64,000 nucleotides of DNA from CAJCJE01 sp036494465 (GCA_036494465.1 DASXOJ010000176.1:20662-84661), one strand, 5' to 3'. Shown: positions 1 through 9,169, numbered from the stretch's first letter. The notes: generated by a model not told the origin, from the letters alone. A program made the numbers and translations.

Positions 1-137
1 ACGTGCAGCACCCAAGCCGCCTCGTCCTGTCCAGGCACAGCCCCACGCTACGTGCACTCGCGGCGGTGCGCCTGCCGTTCGGGACCTGTCCCGAGCCCGC
101 GCTGCTATATCTTCGTCCAACAGAAGGAGCGGACCGA

Positions 138-527
138 ATGGGATGGCGAGGCAGGGACGTCGAACTGCGCTGCGGCCAGTGCGACGCGAAATTCGCCCGC
201 GTCCACATCCGAGCGGTGTATCCGACGTTGCATGTGCGGCCCCTCGACAACGACGTGTGCCTCATGCCGAGGCCGGGTTACTCCATCAACGAGGAAGCCA
301 GGCAGCGGGGCGAGAGGGCCGCGAAGTCCGGAGACCCGCTGCTGATCGAGTCGGAAAGCCGTGTCACGAGGTATCTGCACAACGTTGCCGGCGAGATCGT
401 TTACGACCTGCGATGTTCGTGCGGGCTGCGCTATGTGCGGTCCACTCCGGATCTGCGCTGGCAGATTCGGAATACCGGCGGTCCGTGCGTGACGCTCTCC
501 CCGAACATCGCCACCTGGCGCAAGTAA
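138..527 (+). CDS. Small Cys-rich hypothetical protein
   Basis: A 129-residue cytosolic protein of unknown function. I chose the ATG at 138 because AGAAGGAGCGG lies 6-16 bases upstream; the frame stays open further upstream, but that part has no ribosome site. It carries a CGQC pair near residue 12 and a CSCG pair near residue 97, a spacing that could bind one zinc as a split zinc ribbon. No signal peptide or membrane segment is visible. It stands alone, 128 bases ahead of a secreted protein gene on the same strand. Zinc binding is inferred from the cysteine pairs only. Confidence 0.6.
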   Translation: MGWRGRDVELRCGQCDAKFARVHIRAVYPTLHVRPLDNDVCLMPRPGYSINEEARQRGERAAKSGDPLLIESESRVTRYLHNVAGEIVYDLRCSCGLRYVRSTPDLRWQIRNTGGPCVTLSPNIATWRK

Positions 528-655
528 GCCCAGATTGGTCCATTGTGGACTTTTCCTGCTGTCTGTCAAATGTGATTAACCGGAAAGATGAGGCTCGTTC
601 GTTTTAGGCTGTAAGACTGGCTGACGCCAAGGCATCCACCACTTCGGGAGCCACT

Positions 656-1201
656 ATGCGTCGACGCCTGTTATCGATGACCACCGGCATCGCCGGAACC
701 ATCATCCTGACCACCGCTCTGGTTGCCCCTGCGGCCGCTGCTTCGCCAGCCATCGTCGCGGGTGCGGCGGCCACCTGTTCGACGAGCTACTTACCGTTGC
801 CTGACCCGTCCTGCACGCCGGGTGTCACCAACCCGGCCGTTACCCAGGCGACCATCGGCTCGACCATCTGCGTGTCGGGTTGGACGGCCACCATCCGGCC
901 GCCGACGTCCTACACCAACAAGCTCAAGCAGCAGGGCATCGCCGACTACGGATACAGCGACACCAGCATGTCCGACTACGAGGAAGACCACTTCCTCGCA
1001 CTCGAAGACGGTGGCGACCCGCGCGATCCGCACAACCTCTGGCCCGAACCGCACAGCGGCGACGGCAACTCCTATGACAAGGACGGCGTCGAGACCAAGG
1101 TCAAGAACGCCATCTGCAAAGGCACCGTGACGCTCGCTGCCGCGCAGCACGCGATGCTGACCGACTGGGCCACGGCCGAACAGGTGCTGGGCATCAGCTG
1201 A
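656..1201 (+). CDS. Secreted HNH-nuclease-like protein
   Basis: An exported protein of 181 residues. It opens with an Arg-rich n-region and a hydrophobic stretch ending near AAAAS, a Sec-type signal peptide. The mature C-terminal half holds EEDHFLALEDGG followed by DPHNLWPEP, the ExDH...GG...NLWPE pattern of HNH/endonuclease VII-fold proteins, in which the Asp-His pair and the Asn would form the metal centre. Several mature-domain cysteines could form disulfides, as expected outside the cell. The family is usually annotated as hypothetical or HNH-like; nuclease activity is inferred. It converges with the methyltransferase gene 63 bases downstream. Confidence 0.7.
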   Translation: MRRRLLSMTTGIAGTIILTTALVAPAAAASPAIVAGAAATCSTSYLPLPDPSCTPGVTNPAVTQATIGSTICVSGWTATIRPPTSYTNKLKQQGIADYGYSDTSMSDYEEDHFLALEDGGDPRDPHNLWPEPHSGDGNSYDKDGVETKVKNAICKGTVTLAAAQHAMLTDWATAEQVLGIS

Positions 1202-1264
1202 GCAACGTGTGCCGCCGCGGGCTCGCGTCGCCGGGTCCGCGACGGTCCACTTCGGACTTGCGAA

Positions 1265-2083
1265 TCAGCCTGCCGGGCGACTGCCGATCAAGACGGTGGA
1301 ACCCAGTTCCGCGCAACCCGCGGTGGTCGCGAGCAGACCGGCTTCGGTGAATATCCGGGTGGCGATTGCGGCTTGGCGTTCGCTGGTCTCCACGAGCAGT
1401 TGTCCGCCGGGGGCCAGCCAGACCGGCGCCTCCTGCGCGACCCTGCGCAGGATTCCCAAACCGTCGGTGCCGCCGTCCAACGCGCGCAGCGGTTCGTGTT
1501 CGCGTGCTTCGGCGGGCAGCAGCGCGATCTCGTTGCTGGGCACGTAGGGCACGTTCGCGGTGATGATGTGCACGGCGCCGCGCAGCTTGCGCGGCAGCGG
1601 GTCGAACAGGTCGCCCTGATACACCGTGCCGCCGAAGCGTTCCAGGTTGCGGCGCGCGCATTCTGCCGCCGCTGGTTCGATGTCGCTTGCCTGGAGTTGG
1701 ACCTGCTCCAGTTCGGTCGCGAGCACCGCACCGAGCGCGCCGGAGCCGCAACACAGGTCCAGTACCACGAGTTCTTCGGTTTCGCCCGAGTCGAGGATGT
1801 TCCTGCCGAGGTCGACGGCTTGCCGCGCGAGGAACTCGGTGCGCCTGCGCGGCACGAAAACTCCTGGGGCGACCGCGATCCGCAGGCCGCAGAACTCGGC
1901 CCAGCCGACGATCTGTTCCAGCGGCAGGCCCTCGACGCGCTGCTGCACCATCGCCGCGAGCGCGGTGGCGTCGGGAGCGGCGGCGATCAGCAGGCGCGCC
2001 TCGTCCTCGGCGAAGACACAACCTGCCGCGCGCAGCCGGGAAACGATGGCCGTGGGGGTCAGCACGATGGGAGAGCTTGACAT
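1265..2083 (-). CDS. PrmC/HemK-related N5-glutamine methyltransferase-like protein
   Basis: A SAM-dependent methyltransferase of 272 residues, counted from the ATG at 2083, which has GAAAGG about 10 bases upstream; the frame is open to 2146 without a better site. An N-terminal helical part precedes a Rossmann domain with VLDLCCGSGALG (motif I) and NVPYVPS where PrmC has NPPY. The NVPY form marks the PrmC-related branch whose substrate is not established, as opposed to release-factor methylating PrmC. It is cytosolic and monocistronic, divergent from the L,D-transpeptidase gene. Confidence 0.8.
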   Translation of the reverse strand: MSSSPIVLTPTAIVSRLRAAGCVFAEDEARLLIAAAPDATALAAMVQQRVEGLPLEQIVGWAEFCGLRIAVAPGVFVPRRRTEFLARQAVDLGRNILDSGETEELVVLDLCCGSGALGAVLATELEQVQLQASDIEPAAAECARRNLERFGGTVYQGDLFDPLPRKLRGAVHIITANVPYVPSNEIALLPAEAREHEPLRALDGGTDGLGILRRVAQEAPVWLAPGGQLLVETSERQAAIATRIFTEAGLLATTAGCAELGSTVLIGSRPAG

Positions 2084-2324
2084 GACTGCGCCTTTCGACA
2101 GCCCAGTGGGCATGGGGCGCTCGCCGTTGCCGGTTATCGGCAACATCGAGGCGAGGACACCCGATCGTTAACGGAGAAGATGGGTCTCACCTCCAGACCT
2201 AGGTCGACTTGACCTGCACAAGATTACCCATCCGAGACGTGCGCCCGTCAATCCGATTACTTTCGGCGACAGCGGGTACACAAAAGAGTGAGTGTCAAGT
2301 AACGATGGCAGGAGGCGATAGCTG

Positions 2325-2783
2325 ATGACCAACGTTCGGCGACTCTCCCGGTTGACCGCTGCCGGACTTGCGGTGGCGGCCGGAACCGCTGGGTGGCTGA
2401 TCGCCGGCGCCGGGCAGGCGTCGGCCGCGACCGCACCGCCGTGTTCGGCGGCGGCGCGAGCGTGTGTCGATCTGGCGACCCAGCAGGCGTGGTTGATGGA
2501 CAACGGCGCGGCGACCTACGGACCGATCAACGTGAAGACTGGCCGCGCGAGCGCGCCGACCGATCCGGGCACCTTCCACGTCACCTACAAGGATCGGGAC
2601 CACGTGAGCAGCGTCTACCACGTGGCCATGCCGTACTCGGTGTTCTTCAACGGTGGGGACGCCTTCCACGAGGGCAGCCTCGCCGAGTCCTCGCACGGCT
2701 GCGTCCACCTGTCCCGCTCTTCGGCGGAGACCTTCTACGCCACGCTTTCCCCTGGCGATGAGGTCGAAGTGGTCCGCGGATAA
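2325..2783 (+). CDS. Secreted L,D-transpeptidase (YkuD family)
   Basis: A 152-residue exported protein: a signal peptide (Arg-rich start, hydrophobic core, AxA-type site near GQASA) followed directly by a minimal YkuD domain. The catalytic signature appears as SSHGCVHLS near residues 124-132, with the nucleophilic Cys and upstream His. Family members form 3-3 peptide crosslinks in peptidoglycan or attach proteins to it. There is no separate peptidoglycan-binding or Ig-like domain, so it is shorter than mycobacterial Ldt enzymes. AGGAGG lies just upstream of the ATG. A hairpin follows the stop. Confidence 0.85.
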   Translation: MTNVRRLSRLTAAGLAVAAGTAGWLIAGAGQASAATAPPCSAAARACVDLATQQAWLMDNGAATYGPINVKTGRASAPTDPGTFHVTYKDRDHVSSVYHVAMPYSVFFNGGDAFHEGSLAESSHGCVHLSRSSAETFYATLSPGDEVEVVRG

Positions 2784-2794
2784 AGTCCGTTACA

Positions 2795-2834
2795 GTCGTG
2801 GCCGGTGCGGGAATTGTTCCGTCCCGGCCGCGAC
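2795..2834 (+). terminator. Hairpin after L,D-transpeptidase gene
   Basis: GTCGTGGCCGG at 2795-2805 pairs with CCGGCCGCGAC at 2824-2834 (one mismatch). It starts 12 bases after the stop codon. There is no T tract, as is common for high-GC terminators. From here to the transposase stop at 3142 I see no gene. Confidence 0.5.
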
Positions 2835-3141
2835 TTCGCCGACTTGAATACTTTAATTTCGTGGGAAAGCGATCTGGCGAGATTTGAAATGTCGCGATTC
2901 TTTCGGGTCTCGACGCGTACGCTCGGCAGGTGTGGCGGGACTTTCGGGTAGCCCGATCGGCTGCGCCGGTTGCCCCGTCCAGCGAAGAAGGTCCATCGAT
3001 CGGTCACTTTTTCGTTACTGGAAACCGGGTGTCGCTGTCCGGTTGTCCGGGTGATCATGAGCGGCTGTTGTCGCAATCCGGTAATATTTTCTCCTCCAGC
3101 GGGAATCTGGAGGGGGATTCATGAGACACCTTCTGTCAACC

Positions 3142-4416
3142 TCAGGCAGCCGTGACTGCCTGACAGCTGGTGGACCGGTTACGGATGTGGACAGCCTCGT
3201 TGTAACGGACGTTGTTGATCAGGCAGTGCCACAGGATTTCCAGCCACCGGTTCGCCAGCGCGCGCAGAGCACTGTGGTGCGCTTTCCCGGCAGCGATTTT
3301 CCGGTCATAGAACTCGCGCGCCCAGGTCGAGGTTCTCAGAGTGCAAAAGGCCCACTGATGCACGGCGCTGCCGAGGTACCGGTTATGAGCCAGGCGGCGG
3401 GCGACGACGAATTCGCTGCGGCCGGATCGTCGGGTAACAGGCGCGGTTCCCGCGTAACACTGCAACCCGTTCGGTGTGTCGAACTGCTCGATGTGGTCCC
3501 CGATCTCTCCGGCGATCCGGGCGGCGAGGATGTCTCCGAGCCCGGGGAAGCTCAGGTAGATATCACCGCCCGGTACCGCTTTTCCCGGATCAGGGTTCCG
3601 GGGCTGTTTGGCTCGGCCGTATCGAGCGTCACCGAGCAGCAGTTCGGCCATCCGTCGTTCCCAGGCTTTCCGGGCCTCGCGCAACGCGAGGAGCTGGGTC
3701 GCGGTCAACACGATTGTGGTGGCTTTCGCCCGGAGCAGGTAATCCGGGACGGGCAGCTGCTCACCGGCCAGGGCGTCGGTGATCCGGGCGGCGAAGCGGT
3801 CGGGCCAGCCGTGGCGAGCCGATCGGGCGAACGCGTCGATCGTGTCGGTGCTGGCCTGGGCGAGTTGGGCGTGCGTGGGCCAGGTCGCCAGCAGTTTCAG
3901 CACGATCGGGCTGCCCAGGTCGTCACCAGCGATGGCCAGCACGGCCGGGAACGTCGCCAACAAGTCGGCCCGCAGCCGGTTGAGCAACCGCCGCTGATCA
4001 CGAGCGGCGCGTTCGTCATCGCGGGTAATCGAACGCAGCTCACCGGCCAGGTCGCCGTGCGGGATCAGCTTCCGCAGCTCCAGAAACTGGTCCAGGGCCA
4101 GACGACAGCAGATCCGGGCGTCTTCGGCGTCGTCTTTCTTCTTCGCCGGGCCGCGTCGCCGAGCGACGAGGTCGGGGTTGACGGGCAACACAGTGAATCC
4201 GGCGTCGGTCAGCGCCTCGACCAGTGGGCCGTGCCGGGTTTCCAGCACGACACGGACCTCGGCCGGGTCGGTTTCCAGTTCCAAGCACCGGCTGATCAAC
4301 CGGTTGACACCGGCGGCGGTGTGGTCGATACGGAACTGTTGAACGATTCCCTCGTCTGGTGTGCCGAGCGCGATGTCGTGAAACGACTCCGCCCAGTCGA
4401 TGCCTACTCCCAACAC
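3142..4416 (-). CDS. IS110-family DEDD transposase
   Basis: A recombinase of 424 residues. I chose the GTG at 4416 because AGGTAAGGAA stands 9 bases upstream and translation then begins just before GVGIDWAE, the usual N-terminus; the frame is open to 4584 with poorer starts. The N-terminal RuvC-like part shows GIDWAE, LETRHG and DAEDAR, supplying the acidic residues of a DEDD centre. The C-terminal Tnp_20 part shows FPGLGDILAARIAGEIGD and the GTAPVTRRSG segment carrying the proposed catalytic serine. Length is normal for the family and the frame is intact, so the element may be functional. The last codons overlap a short CAGGCAG/CTGCCTG hairpin at 3145-3164. Confidence 0.92.
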   Translation of the reverse strand: MLGVGIDWAESFHDIALGTPDEGIVQQFRIDHTAAGVNRLISRCLELETDPAEVRVVLETRHGPLVEALTDAGFTVLPVNPDLVARRRGPAKKKDDAEDARICCRLALDQFLELRKLIPHGDLAGELRSITRDDERAARDQRRLLNRLRADLLATFPAVLAIAGDDLGSPIVLKLLATWPTHAQLAQASTDTIDAFARSARHGWPDRFAARITDALAGEQLPVPDYLLRAKATTIVLTATQLLALREARKAWERRMAELLLGDARYGRAKQPRNPDPGKAVPGGDIYLSFPGLGDILAARIAGEIGDHIEQFDTPNGLQCYAGTAPVTRRSGRSEFVVARRLAHNRYLGSAVHQWAFCTLRTSTWAREFYDRKIAAGKAHHSALRALANRWLEILWHCLINNVRYNEAVHIRNRSTSCQAVTAA

Positions 4417-4600
4417 GTGTGTCAGTTCCTTACCTGTGGGCGATCGAAGCAACCGGAGCAGGAGGCGTTGCATCGTGCTGATAGACCAGTCCTCACCGGG
4501 ACGACACCTTCCGAGATGACAAGCCTCCGGCTGAAACCTCCGGGGACGCCGTCTCATGACAGTCCTCGCAGGACAAGCGACCAAAGCGTTCCCCGGAGGT
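3142..4600 (-). mobile_element. IS110-family insertion sequence (limits approximate)
   Basis: The element contains one transposase gene on the minus strand plus about 190 non-coding bases upstream of it. IS110 elements have no classical terminal inverted repeats and make no obvious target duplication, so exact ends cannot be fixed by eye. The given limits run from the transposase stop to the end of the leader stem and are minimal. It sits directly beside a decayed gene block at 4683-5710. Comparison with an empty site in a related genome would fix the ends. Confidence 0.6.
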
Positions 4601-4607
4601 CCCGGCC
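4417..4607 (-). ncRNA. Candidate IS110 bridge (seek) RNA leader
   Basis: IS110-group elements encode a structured guide RNA in the non-coding stretch upstream of the recombinase. Here that stretch holds an 11-bp perfect inverted repeat, ACCTCCGGGGA at 4536-4546 and TCCCCGGAGGT at 4590-4600, enclosing a smaller hairpin GTCCT-CGC-AGGAC at 4562-4574, and a further CCTCCGG copy at 4524-4530. The nested stems match the general layout of a bridge RNA. The assignment rests on position and structure only; no target- or donor-binding loop could be matched to flanking DNA because the element ends are uncertain. Confidence 0.45.
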
Positions 4608-4682
4608 ATGAACCAAGGTAGTCCTATCAGCGAGCAGGTGTGGCAACCCGACCCAGCAGCGACAATGACCAGAAGGCTCGGT

Positions 4683-4923
4683 ATGTCGCCGAGTGATCCG
4701 GGCAGCGGCGGCGACGGCGCTACCGCGACGACATCCTCGAAGACCGGTTGTCCGGATATCTGGCAGTTGTCCAACGGTGATGTCGCGATCATCGGCAGGG
4801 ATCTCACCGAAGCGTACCGATCGCGGCTTCCCGATGATGTCAGCGTTGCCGCGAACGAAAGGCTGGGTCGTGCTGCCGGGTGCGATGGTCGCGGCAGCGA
4901 AGGCGGATCTGTCCGATGAATGA
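4683..4923 (+). pseudogene. Decayed small conserved actinobacterial gene
   Basis: The reading frame from about 4683 encodes CPDIWQLSNGDVAIIGRDLT and continues to ANERL, the hallmark of a roughly 70-residue protein usually paired with DUF6879 genes. After ERL the frame is lost, but VVLPGAMVAAAKADLSDE continues in the next frame and ends at 4923. Removing one G from the GGG at 4865-4867 would restore ERLVVLPG. The stop overlaps the next ATG (ATGAATGA), which preserves the original coupled arrangement. Function unknown. Likely inactivated, unless the extra G is an assembly error. Confidence 0.65.
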
Positions 4924-5525
4924 GCTGCTTGCGGGCGCGCGGGGCGAACGGCTCGCCTACGACGACTATGTCGCGAGCGTGGAAAGGAATTATCAACACG
5001 TCGGCAGGCAGGGATTCTGGAAACTCGAACGCAGGCAGTCGTTCCAGGAACCGACGAGCCCGAGTTGGCGGGCATTCGATCGCGGCGACTGGCCGGAGGC
5101 GGTCAGGCTGGCGCAGGAGCAGCGGCCCGCGCTGGAGGCAGAATACCGGCAGGACGCGGAAATGGGCGTTCGGGTCCTGGTGGGTCAAGGTGGTGGAATT
5201 CCCGATCACGCCCTACATCCGGTGGGCATTCGAGCCGTTGCGGGTGCGGGCGCAGTCCGGCGAGCGGATGCGCGTGGTGCGTGCCGACCAGGTCGAGGAA
5301 TACGAGCACCACGGCCAACTGCCTGAGATGATCACGCTCGGCGCGGATGTCATGTACGACATCAACTATGACCAGGACGGCCTCCAGGAAGGTGGTACCC
5401 GCATCGACGATCACGAGGTCGTTGCTCGCTGCCGGTGACTGATCGCCGAGCTCTACGACAAGGGCGAGGACTTCGCAACCTTCTACCAGCGCGAGATCGC
5501 TCCGTTGGCGCCGCCGGTCCGATGA
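4916..5525 (+). pseudogene. Decayed DUF6879-family gene
   Basis: It begins MNELLAGARGERLAYDDY at 4916 and runs in frame to AEMGVR, then shifts. The family continuation SWWVKVVEFPITPYIRW lies in the next frame and would be joined by deleting one G from the GGG at 5172-5174. That frame continues to VVARCR, meets an in-frame TGA at 5436-5438, and resumes as LIAELYDKGEDFATFYQREI to a stop at 5523-5525. So the gene carries one +1 frameshift and one nonsense codon. DUF6879 proteins are usually encoded beside small DNA-binding or regulatory genes in actinomycetes; their role is unknown. Confidence 0.75.
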
Positions 5526-5710
5526 CCGCGCGACCCGAGGAGGAACAACCGGAACGCGGCTCGCGTGCGGCGGTCACCGGTTCCGCGTCCGACATGGTGC
5601 AGGCGGGCGCGGTGCACGGCGGCGTGCATTTTCACGGGGCCGGCGAGTTCGACGATCCGCGTGCGGTGCGGATCCGCGCCGAGGTCGCCGACCGCCTGGT
5701 GGAGAGCTGA
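5522..5710 (+). CDS. Short VHGGVHFH-motif protein, probable remnant
   Basis: A 62-residue frame starting at an ATG that overlaps the decayed DUF6879 stop (ATGA). It contains MVQAGAVHGGVHFHG, a motif I recall near the N-termini of many actinobacterial proteins, some of them NTPase/TPR regulators. Here it stops after VADRLVES, 28 bases before the convergent GH3 gene, so it is probably the stump of a longer gene. As the third member of the damaged block beside the IS110 element it is unlikely to act alone. Confidence 0.4.
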   Translation: MTARPEEEQPERGSRAAVTGSASDMVQAGAVHGGVHFHGAGEFDDPRAVRIRAEVADRLVES

Positions 5711-5737
5711 GCCAGGCGATCGGCGACCCGGTTTCGA

Positions 5738-8700
5738 TCAACTGATGCCGATGCCGAACAGGTGGAGATCGGAGTTGTTCGGCAGGGTTATCGCGGCCAC
5801 GGTTTTGCCTGCGGTGAGCGGGATCGTGGTGTCGTAGATGCTCACCTGGTGGTTCGGGTCAAGCGTGCTGCCAGGTGGCACGTTCCAGTGCGGAGTGGTG
5901 GCCACCAGCGTGTTGCCGGTGGTCGCCGCGTTGCTGTACCAGTCGGGCAGGGTCACCGTGCCGGTCGACGTACTTCCGTCCGTGTAGGTGACGGTGACCT
6001 GGCCGGACTGGGTGCCGAACGTGCCCGTTCCGAGGAAGCCCAGCGTGCTGCCCGAGCCGGAGAGCGCGACTGACTGGCCGGTGGTTTCGACATTGTCGGC
6101 GGTGGCGACTGGCGCGTTCGGCCAGATGACGCCGGTGGTGCCGACCGGATTGCCGGGGGCGACGCCGACCGAGGCCAGGGCCTGCGCCGAGTAGCTGTAT
6201 CCGCCGCCGTCGAAGTTGGCGCCGGCCGGGTTGGCGTCGTCGCTGATCCCGGTGTTGTTGAGCGCGACGCCGAATGACGCGTACGGCACGCTTTCCGTTG
6301 CCGTACCGGTGGTTGTGGTCTTGCCGTTGTCACCCTGGTAGCTGGCGGTTGCGGTGAGGGTGGCGCTGCCCGCTGTCGCGTTGGCGGGTGCGGAGACCTG
6401 CCAGGTCGCGCTCGCCGACTTGCCGGGGCCGACGTTGCCAGCGGGCTGACCGGGCACCGAGGTGACCGTCCAACCGGTTGGCGCGGTCAGCTTCAGCGCG
6501 GTGTTGCGGACGGTTTCGGTGCTGCCGTTGGTGAAGGTCGCGCTCACGGTTGCCGTGCTGTTCGGGGTTTGCAGCGCGGGCGCGGTCACCTTGACGTAGC
6601 GGGGACCGGTCGTTTTCGACACCGCGAAGCCACCAGCCAGCGGGAGGTTGTTCGACGCGTCGCCGAGCATGACCTGGTAGTGCCCCGCGGCCACCGTCCA
6701 GTCCTGCGCGTTGCTGTCCCAATAGGACACATCCTGGCCGGACAGGGTGAACCGGACCTGCTTGGTCTGGCCCGGGTTCAGCTGCACCTTCTGGAAACCC
6801 TTGAGCTGCTTGGGTGGTTCGCCCGCCGACGCCGGTTCGCTCAGGTAGAGCTGCGCGACGTCCGCGCCCGCGCGCTTGCCGGTGTTGGTCACGTTCGCGG
6901 TGACCGTCTCCTGGCCGTTCGGGCCCAGGTTGCCAGGGCCGACGGTGAGGTGGGAGTAGGCGAAGGTGGTGTAGGACAGGCCGGAGCCGAACGCGAACAG
7001 CGGCGCGATGTCCTTGGCGTCGTACCAGCGGTAGCCGACGTCCAGACCCTCCGAGTAGTCGACCTGCCCGTTCACGCCTGGCCACTGGGCCGCCGTCGAC
7101 GCGGGCACGTCGGTCAGCGACTTCGGGAAGGTGACCGGGAGTTTGCCTGCTGGGTTGGTGTCGCCGAAGAGCACCGAGGCGATCGCGGTGCCGTCCTGCT
7201 GGCCCGGATACCAGGCTTCGAGGACGCTCCTGACCGAGTCGACCCATGGCATGGTGACGCCGGATCCGGTGTTCAGCACGACGACGGTGTTCGGGTTGGC
7301 GGCGGCGACCGCGCTGATCAGCTGGTTCTGCCCGGTGGACAGGTCGATGTTGGACAGGTCCGAGCCCTCGGACTCGAAGTCGCTGGCGAACACCACCGCG
7401 ACCTGCGAGGACTTGGCCAGTGCGACCGCCTGGTCCAGCGGGGTCGGCTGACCGGGGATCTGCCAGCCCAGGTTGACCAGGTCGTCGCCGCCGTCCTGGT
7501 AATAGTCGATCTCGACCGGAACGGACTGGCCCTCGGTCAGGTTGACGGTGCCGGTCTCGGTGTTCGAGCCCTGGTCCCGCCAGTTGTCGATGAGCTGGGT
7601 GCCGTTCACGAACAGCCTGCTGCCGTCGTCGCTGGTCAGCGAGAACGTGTAGGAACCGGTGACCGGGGCGGTGATGTTGCCGGTCCACTTGGCCGACCAC
7701 TGCGTCGGGTTCACGCCGGGGCCGGGGGAGACCGCCGAGTTGGTGCCCCAGTCGAAGTCGACGTTCGGGTCGGTGCGGGTCAGCACCGGGGTGCCGGACA
7801 GCGTCATGTTGTTGTAGTACTGCGCGCTGAGGCCCGAGCCGAAGTACTGCGGGTCGACGGCGGGCAGTTGGCCGCCCGCCGGGTAGCTGCCCTGCGCGTA
7901 CTGCACGTTCACGCCGGAACCCGCGCGTGCCTTGATGCCCTGGTAGGGCGTCACGATCGAGCTGGCGTCGACGCTGGCGCTGCCGCCGCCGACGGTCAGC
8001 GCGTCCGGTCCCGCGTCATCGCCGATGACCGCGATGGACTTGGTCGCCTTTGTGCTGAGCGGTAGGGCGGAGTTGGCGTTCTTGAGCAGAACCGTGCCTT
8101 GTTCTGCGACGTTCTGGGCTACCGCGGTGTGCGCTGGGCTGGTCACCACGGCGGTGGGGGAGCCGGTCGCGGGGCGGTCGAACAGGCCGAAGCGGAACTC
8201 CTCGGTGAGGATGCGGGTGACCATTTCGTTCAACCGCGACATCGGCACCTGACCCGCCGCGATCGCGGTTTCCAGGGCAGCGCCGAAGAACTGGTCGTCC
8301 GGCATCTGCATGTCAAGACCGTTGTTCGCGGAGTCCACAGTGGAGTGTGTGGCGCCCCAGTCCGAGGTGATGAAGCCCGGGAAGTTGAACTGGTCCTTGA
8401 GCTTCTGGTTCTGGATGTAGTCGTTCTGGCAGGCAGGCGAGCCGTTGATGGTGCTGTAGGAGCACATCACCGATGCCACCTGGCCCTGCTGCACCGCGTC
8501 CTGGAACTGCGGCAGGTAGATCTCGTTCAACGTGCGCGGGTCCACGATCGCGTCGTCGGCCGCGGTGTTGCGGTTGGTTTCCTGGTTGTAGACCGCAAGG
8601 TGCTTGACCTGCGCGAGCACGCCCTGGCTCTGGACGCCCTTGATGTCCGCGACGCCGATCTGCCCGGCCAGGTACGGGTCCTCGCCGTAGGACTCGAACG

Positions 8701-9169
8701 CCCGGCCCCAGCGCGGATCGCGCACGATGTTGACCGTCGGTCCGAGGTCGACGTTGGCGCCCTTGCCCCACTGCTCGTTGCCGATGACGCTGCCGTACTG
8801 GGAGACCAGCGACGGATCCCAGCTCGCCGCCGCCGCGACCGGCGCGGGCAGCTGGGTCACGTTGGTCATGCCGTCGCCGACGCCGCCGGGGCCGTCCTCC
8901 AGGTTCAGCGCGGGGATGCACAATGCCGGAATCGCCGGGATCTGGCCCGCATACGGCGAACTGCTGTCGCCGTGCACCATCTGGATCTTCTGGTCGGTGG
9001 TCATCGTGGCGAGGACTTCGGCCGCGCGTTGGCCTGGGGAGGCGTGTTGACCTACCCAGGGGCAGGCCGGATTGACCGGAGTCGGCTGGGCTGAGCTGGG
9101 TAAGGCTACGACGCTGATCGCGGCGATGGCCGTGACGGCCACCACCCCGATTCTGGCGGACAGGCGCAT
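5738..9169 (-). CDS. Secreted multidomain GH3 beta-glycosidase with PA14 insert
   Basis: An exported enzyme of 1143 residues with a signal peptide (MRLSARIG..., cleavage near SSAQP). The GH3 N-terminal barrel spans about residues 60-340; SDWGATHST near residue 272 supplies the catalytic Asp. The GH3 C-terminal sandwich is interrupted by a PA14 domain (about 440-575, with SDDGSRLFVNG), as in PA14-type beta-glucosidases and xylosidases. A fibronectin-III-like domain (about 750-820), an NPCBM-associated NEW3-like domain (about 870-945) and a further beta-sandwich of about 180 residues follow, probably for polysaccharide binding. Substrate cannot be read from sequence; beta-glucosides or xylosides are likely. 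It is monocistronic. Confidence 0.9.
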   Translation of the reverse strand: MRLSARIGVVAVTAIAAISVVALPSSAQPTPVNPACPWVGQHASPGQRAAEVLATMTTDQKIQMVHGDSSSPYAGQIPAIPALCIPALNLEDGPGGVGDGMTNVTQLPAPVAAAASWDPSLVSQYGSVIGNEQWGKGANVDLGPTVNIVRDPRWGRAFESYGEDPYLAGQIGVADIKGVQSQGVLAQVKHLAVYNQETNRNTAADDAIVDPRTLNEIYLPQFQDAVQQGQVASVMCSYSTINGSPACQNDYIQNQKLKDQFNFPGFITSDWGATHSTVDSANNGLDMQMPDDQFFGAALETAIAAGQVPMSRLNEMVTRILTEEFRFGLFDRPATGSPTAVVTSPAHTAVAQNVAEQGTVLLKNANSALPLSTKATKSIAVIGDDAGPDALTVGGGSASVDASSIVTPYQGIKARAGSGVNVQYAQGSYPAGGQLPAVDPQYFGSGLSAQYYNNMTLSGTPVLTRTDPNVDFDWGTNSAVSPGPGVNPTQWSAKWTGNITAPVTGSYTFSLTSDDGSRLFVNGTQLIDNWRDQGSNTETGTVNLTEGQSVPVEIDYYQDGGDDLVNLGWQIPGQPTPLDQAVALAKSSQVAVVFASDFESEGSDLSNIDLSTGQNQLISAVAAANPNTVVVLNTGSGVTMPWVDSVRSVLEAWYPGQQDGTAIASVLFGDTNPAGKLPVTFPKSLTDVPASTAAQWPGVNGQVDYSEGLDVGYRWYDAKDIAPLFAFGSGLSYTTFAYSHLTVGPGNLGPNGQETVTANVTNTGKRAGADVAQLYLSEPASAGEPPKQLKGFQKVQLNPGQTKQVRFTLSGQDVSYWDSNAQDWTVAAGHYQVMLGDASNNLPLAGGFAVSKTTGPRYVKVTAPALQTPNSTATVSATFTNGSTETVRNTALKLTAPTGWTVTSVPGQPAGNVGPGKSASATWQVSAPANATAGSATLTATASYQGDNGKTTTTGTATESVPYASFGVALNNTGISDDANPAGANFDGGGYSYSAQALASVGVAPGNPVGTTGVIWPNAPVATADNVETTGQSVALSGSGSTLGFLGTGTFGTQSGQVTVTYTDGSTSTGTVTLPDWYSNAATTGNTLVATTPHWNVPPGSTLDPNHQVSIYDTTIPLTAGKTVAAITLPNNSDLHLFGIGIS

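Noticed and set aside
3121..4611. A 496-codon plus-strand frame opposite the IS110 transposase
   Set aside because: The minus strand encodes an intact transposase with all family motifs; the opposite frame is compositional only.
6569..8065. A long plus-strand frame inside the GH3 gene
   Set aside because: Antisense to a GH3/PA14 coding region; the product is Val/Arg-rich and lacks any start context.
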